This document shows positions 6,387 to 8,493 of a DNA stretch of 8,493 nucleotides, one piece after another. The notes beneath the pieces are model-generated. The model made no database searches. It was given only the letters and a program-made list of their open reading frames with translations, and was not told the DNA's origin. Source of the stretch: Alsobacter sp040380755 (GTDB lineage Bacteria > Pseudomonadota > Alphaproteobacteria > Rhizobiales > Beijerinckiaceae); NCBI GenBank assembly GCA_040380755.1, contig JBEIIL010000143.1, positions 1 through 8,493 on the forward strand, in the 5' to 3' direction. Positions within the stretch are counted from its first letter, which is position 1. Each line of letters starts with the position of its first letter. A program made the position numbers and the translations under genes.

Positions 6387-7133
6387 ATGATCAACCTGTT
6401 CGAGACGCTGCAGAAGGCCCAGGGCGGCCAGGCCCTCGAGGCGATGGGCCGGCAGTTCGCGATGTCGCCAGCGCAAGTGCAGATCGCGGTTGACGCGCTT
6501 CTGCCCGCCTACACGGTCGCGCTCCAACACCTCGCCCGCAACCCGCAATTGTGGCCATCGCTGATCGCCAGCATGGCGGCGGTCACGCAACCGGCCCGCG
6601 CCACGAATCCGCTGGCGGCGCTGTTTGGCGGCGGCGACGCCGGCCGGCAGATTGCGGCCCAGGTGGGAGCGACGTCCGGCCTTGGCAGCGGCGTGATCCA
6701 GCAGATGATGCCGGTCGTTGCCGGTCACCTTGCGGGGGCTTTCGGCCAGGCCCTGGCCAAGACGCATCCGGGCGCCGGCATTGCCGAAAACTGGGGTGAG
6801 CTGATCGGGGGGCTGGCGAAGGCCAGCGTGCCCGGCGAGGACCCGGCGCCGCGGCCGGAGCCCGAGCCTGAGGTCAATCCGTTCGACCCGTTGACCTATG
6901 CGCGGCTGTTCCAGCAGATGCTCACACCACCGCCAGAGCCGCCGCCACCGCCGGGGCCTCCCCTGCCGCCGCCGCCGACGTCAGCAGAGCTCGGCATGGA
7001 GGCGATGGCACAGTTCGTCCAGACCGGCCGCGAAGCCCAGGACCAGCACCTGCAGGCGCTGTCGGCGATCATCGGCCAGATGTGGGGCGATCCGAAGCCG
7101 CCCGCACCCAAAGGCAGCACGGAACCGACTTAA
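6387..7133 (+). CDS. DUF937 domain-containing protein with proline-rich linker
   Basis: Function unknown. The product is 248 aa and has three visible parts. Residues 1-145 match the pattern of DUF937 proteins: NLFETLQKAQGGQALEAMGRQF near the N-terminus, SPAQVQIAVDALLPAY (27-42), and a Gly/Ala-rich amphipathic stretch around GVIQQMMPVVAGHLAGAFGQ (102-121). Residues 150-198 are a proline and acid rich linker with PPPEPPPPPGPPLPPPP (181-197). Residues 199-233 form a short predicted helix (SAELGMEAMAQFVQTGREAQ onward) ending in IIGQMWGD. There is no signal peptide or clear membrane segment. The start ATG is preceded by AGGGGA with suitable spacing. It begins 30 bp after the MATE gene on the same strand, so it may share the transcript; TAGACT at 6354-6359 could also be a private -10 element. 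The domain name is recalled from pattern and not searched. Confidence 0.72.
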   Translation: MINLFETLQKAQGGQALEAMGRQFAMSPAQVQIAVDALLPAYTVALQHLARNPQLWPSLIASMAAVTQPARATNPLAALFGGGDAGRQIAAQVGATSGLGSGVIQQMMPVVAGHLAGAFGQALAKTHPGAGIAENWGELIGGLAKASVPGEDPAPRPEPEPEVNPFDPLTYARLFQQMLTPPPEPPPPPGPPLPPPPTSAELGMEAMAQFVQTGREAQDQHLQALSAIIGQMWGDPKPPAPKGSTEPT

Positions 7134-7147
7134 CCCGGGTACGGCAT

Positions 7148-7174
7148 AAAAAGAGGCCCCGCCTGCGCGGGGCC
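7148..7174 (-). terminator. Intrinsic terminator for the DUF1127 gene
   Basis: GGCCCCGC (7155-7162) pairs perfectly with GCGGGGCC (7167-7174) around a 4-nt loop. An A-run at 7148-7152 lies to its left, so on the minus strand the hairpin is followed by TCTTTTT, the textbook layout of a rho-independent terminator. It lies about 35 bp past the DUF1127 stop. The plus strand has no T-run after the hairpin, but the stem may also slow transcription from the DUF937 side. Confidence 0.88.
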
Positions 7175-7208
7175 CCGGAGTCGGACGACCGAGGGGTCTG
7201 GTCGTCGA

Positions 7209-7532
7209 TCAGGCGGCGCGGCCAGCCGCGGCACTGTCGGTCATGGCGACGGCGGTCGAGTCGCGGCGCGCGGCACGCAGTCGCTGGATCTCGGCCTGAC
7301 GCTGGCGCGAGGCCCGCGCCGAGAGCATGTCGCCCGGCGGAACGGCGCGGCAGCCAAGGGCCTCGTGGATGTCGCCGCGCGACACGCCGATGTCGCTGAG
7401 CAGGCGATCATCCATGGCAAGGAGATCGGCGACGGCGCGACGGTTGCGCCAGGTCTTCCACATCATGGCCAGGCGGCCAACGAGATTGGGCCGGCTCGCG
7501 CCGGCGGAGGTGAGTATCCGGGTGGAGTGCAT
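7209..7532 (-). CDS. DUF1127 domain-containing small protein
   Basis: Small basic cytoplasmic protein of 107 aa. The core WRNRRAVADLLAMDDRLLSDIGVSRGDIHEAL (residues 29-58, given here with a gap after LLAM) is the arginine-rich DUF1127 (YjiS-like) motif common in alphaproteobacteria. Ahead of it is a 28-residue N-terminus; behind it is a longer Arg/Ala-rich tail (61-107) that most short DUF1127 proteins of about 45-70 aa lack. Some family members act in RNA metabolism, phosphate or carbon homeostasis and stress phenotypes; the role here is unknown. The ATG at 7532 is favoured over the upstream ATG at 7571 because AGGGAG stands 6 nt before it. The gene is divergent from a LysR regulator and ends at a strong terminator, so it is monocistronic and likely regulated by its neighbour (inference). 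Confidence 0.85.
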   Translation of the reverse strand: MHSTRILTSAGASRPNLVGRLAMMWKTWRNRRAVADLLAMDDRLLSDIGVSRGDIHEALGCRAVPPGDMLSARASRQRQAEIQRLRAARRDSTAVAMTDSAAAGRAA

Positions 7533-7538
7533 CGGTCG

Positions 7539-7544
7539 CTCCCT
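7539..7544 (-). promoter_or_regulatory. Shine-Dalgarno of the DUF1127 gene
   Basis: On the minus strand AGGGAG is followed by CGACCG and then the ATG at 7532-7530. It decides the start against the longer reading frame that begins at 7571. Confidence 0.7.
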
Positions 7545-7610
7545 GCGGCTGCGACCCGCTTCCGGGGTCAAAAATGGATCATTTCGATCGACGTGACTCT
7601 ACCCTTTAAG

Positions 7611-7624
7611 TTCTCATTTGAGAA
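7611..7624. promoter_or_regulatory. Dyad operator candidate (LysR-type box)
   Basis: TTCTCA (7611-7616) and TGAGAA (7619-7624) are perfect inverted arms around a TT centre. The site satisfies the LysR-family T-N11-A pattern twice (7611/7623 and 7612/7624). It lies between the divergent DUF1127 and LysR genes, about 79 bp upstream of the former and 70 bp upstream of the latter. That is where a LysR regulator usually binds to control itself and its divergent target. Binding is inferred. Confidence 0.6.
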
Positions 7625-7632
7625 ACGAATGT

Positions 7633-7662
7633 TTGGAATGGACGGGATCATATTTTTATATC
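7633..7662 (+). promoter_or_regulatory. Candidate promoter of the LysR gene
   Basis: TTGGAA (7633-7638) is followed after 17-18 bp by TTATAT/TATATC (7656-7662) in an unusually AT-rich island for this genome. The predicted transcription start is near 7668-7669, leaving a leader of about 25 nt to the ATG at 7694. It lies just downstream of the dyad, so a regulator bound there could affect this promoter. Confidence 0.5.
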
Positions 7663-7693
7663 AATGTCACCGGACCGACACGATGGGTGCGAC

Positions 7694-8493
7694 ATGGCCG
7701 CCTTGCTCGATATCGACCAGCTCCGGACCTTCGTCGCCATCGCGGACAGCGGCTCATTCACCCGGGCGGCCGACGTGGTCCACAAGACCCAGTCGGCCGT
7801 GTCGATGCAGATGAAGCGGCTCGAGGAGCGCCTCGGCAAGCCGGTGTTCGAGCGCGACGGACGCCATTCCCGGCTGACCGAGGACGGGGAGCGGCTGCTC
7901 GACTATGCGCGGCGGATGCTGCGGCTGAACAGCGAGTGCATTGCCAGTTTCGCCGACGCCGAACTGGCCGGCCGGGTGCGGCTCGGCGTTCCCGACGACT
8001 ATGCCGACCGCTACCTTCCCGAGATCCTGGGGCGGTTCTCGCGATCGAACCCCAAGGTCGAGGTCACGGTGGTGTGCGAGCCGTCGCCGATGCTGATCGA
8101 GCGGCTGCAGGCCAATGATCTCGACCTGGCCATCGTTACCCATGTGGACCGGCGCGGCCCCTCCGAAATCATCCGCCGGGAGCGGCTGCTGTGGGTGGCA
8201 TCGCAGCGCCACACCGTCCACGAGGAGACGCCGGTGCCGCTGGCACTGGGCCGGCCGACCTGCGACTGGCGGCTGGCAGCCACCGAGCGTCTCGATGCGA
8301 TCGGGCGGGCGCACCGGGTGCTGTATGCCAGCTGGAACTCCAATGCGGTCGGCGCGGCGGTGATGGCCGGGCTTGCGGTTGGCGTGTTGCCGGAAAGCGC
8401 GGTACGGCCGGGGATGCGGGTGCTGGGACCGTCGGACGGGTTTCCGCCCCTGCCGTCATGCAAGATCGGGCTGCTGCGCAATCCGCTGGCCGA
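7694..8493 (+). CDS. LysR-family transcriptional regulator, LrhA-like (3' end cut by window)
   Basis: DNA-binding regulator. The first 266 codons are visible and the frame is open at the window edge; the family is usually 290-310 aa, so only the C-terminal end is missing. Residues 6-65 are the winged helix-turn-helix: LDIDQLRTFVAIADSGSF, then TRAADVVHKTQSAVSMQMKR as recognition region and LGKPVFERDGRHSRLTEDGE as wing. The effector domain begins near residue 92 with GRVRLGVPDDYADRYLPEIL, and the SAVSMQMKRLEE and PDDYADRYLPEIL wording is typical of the LrhA/HexA/PecT-like branch. The ATG at 7694 follows GGG at 7685-7687; an in-frame ATG at 7664 would add 10 residues but sits at or before the predicted transcription start. 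It is divergent from the DUF1127 gene. The effector ligand is unknown. Confidence 0.92.
   Translation, partial: MAALLDIDQLRTFVAIADSGSFTRAADVVHKTQSAVSMQMKRLEERLGKPVFERDGRHSRLTEDGERLLDYARRMLRLNSECIASFADAELAGRVRLGVPDDYADRYLPEILGRFSRSNPKVEVTVVCEPSPMLIERLQANDLDLAIVTHVDRRGPSEIIRRERLLWVASQRHTVHEETPVPLALGRPTCDWRLAATERLDAIGRAHRVLYASWNSNAVGAAVMAGLAVGVLPESAVRPGMRVLGPSDGFPPLPSCKIGLLRNPLA

Noticed and set aside
6937..6976. CCG-rich run as a microsatellite or mobile-element trace
   Set aside because: It is an imperfect proline-codon tract in frame within the DUF937 gene and is explained as a polyproline linker.
7664..7693. Upstream ATG at 7664 as the LysR start
   Set aside because: It is in frame but lacks a well-spaced Shine-Dalgarno and lies at or before the predicted transcription start; the ATG at 7694 gives the standard LysR N-terminus.

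Overview
This window is a very GC-rich stretch of bacterial chromosome. Its genes are tightly packed, often overlap by 4 bp, and strongly prefer G or C at third codon positions. The gene content fits an alphaproteobacterium: a run ispH-thrB-rnhA next to a Prx5-type peroxiredoxin, an APH-fold ThrB, a DUF1127 protein divergent from an LrhA-like LysR regulator, and a DUF937 protein. Rhodospirillales or Hyphomicrobiales relatives are the best guess. That placement is inference and the genus cannot be read from the window.

Left part (1-2983): a plus-strand peroxiredoxin faces a three-gene minus-strand operon, transcribed ispH -> thrB -> rnhA. ispH (last step of the MEP isoprenoid pathway) ends 3 bp before the GTG start of thrB (homoserine kinase), and thrB overlaps rnhA (ribonuclease HI) by 4 bp as ATGA. 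The convergent prx/rnhA junction carries a 24-bp GC-rich direct repeat that runs into the 3' end of rnhA and contains its stop codon.

Middle (2984-7133): a 155-bp divergent control region holds two inverted repeats. After it, the plus strand encodes a Kef-type cation/proton antiporter with a C-terminal RCK (TrkA-N) domain, then a MATE-family exporter starting inside the antiporter stop codon (GTGA overlap), then a DUF937 protein with a proline-rich linker. Kef and MATE are almost certainly co-transcribed. The DUF937 gene follows 30 bp later and may belong to the same unit.

Right part (7134-8493): a strong hairpin with an A-run on its left is an intrinsic terminator for the minus-strand DUF1127 gene. 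That gene is divergent from a LysR-family regulator cut off by the window edge. The AT-rich 161 bp between them contains a near-perfect dyad fitting the LysR T-N11-A pattern and a plausible sigma70-type promoter for the regulator.

I saw no mobile element, CRISPR array, rRNA, tRNA or defence cassette. The window is mostly core and housekeeping sequence. The items most worth a second look are intergenic: the ispH leader dyad, the repeat carrying the rnhA stop, and the LysR/DUF1127 control region.
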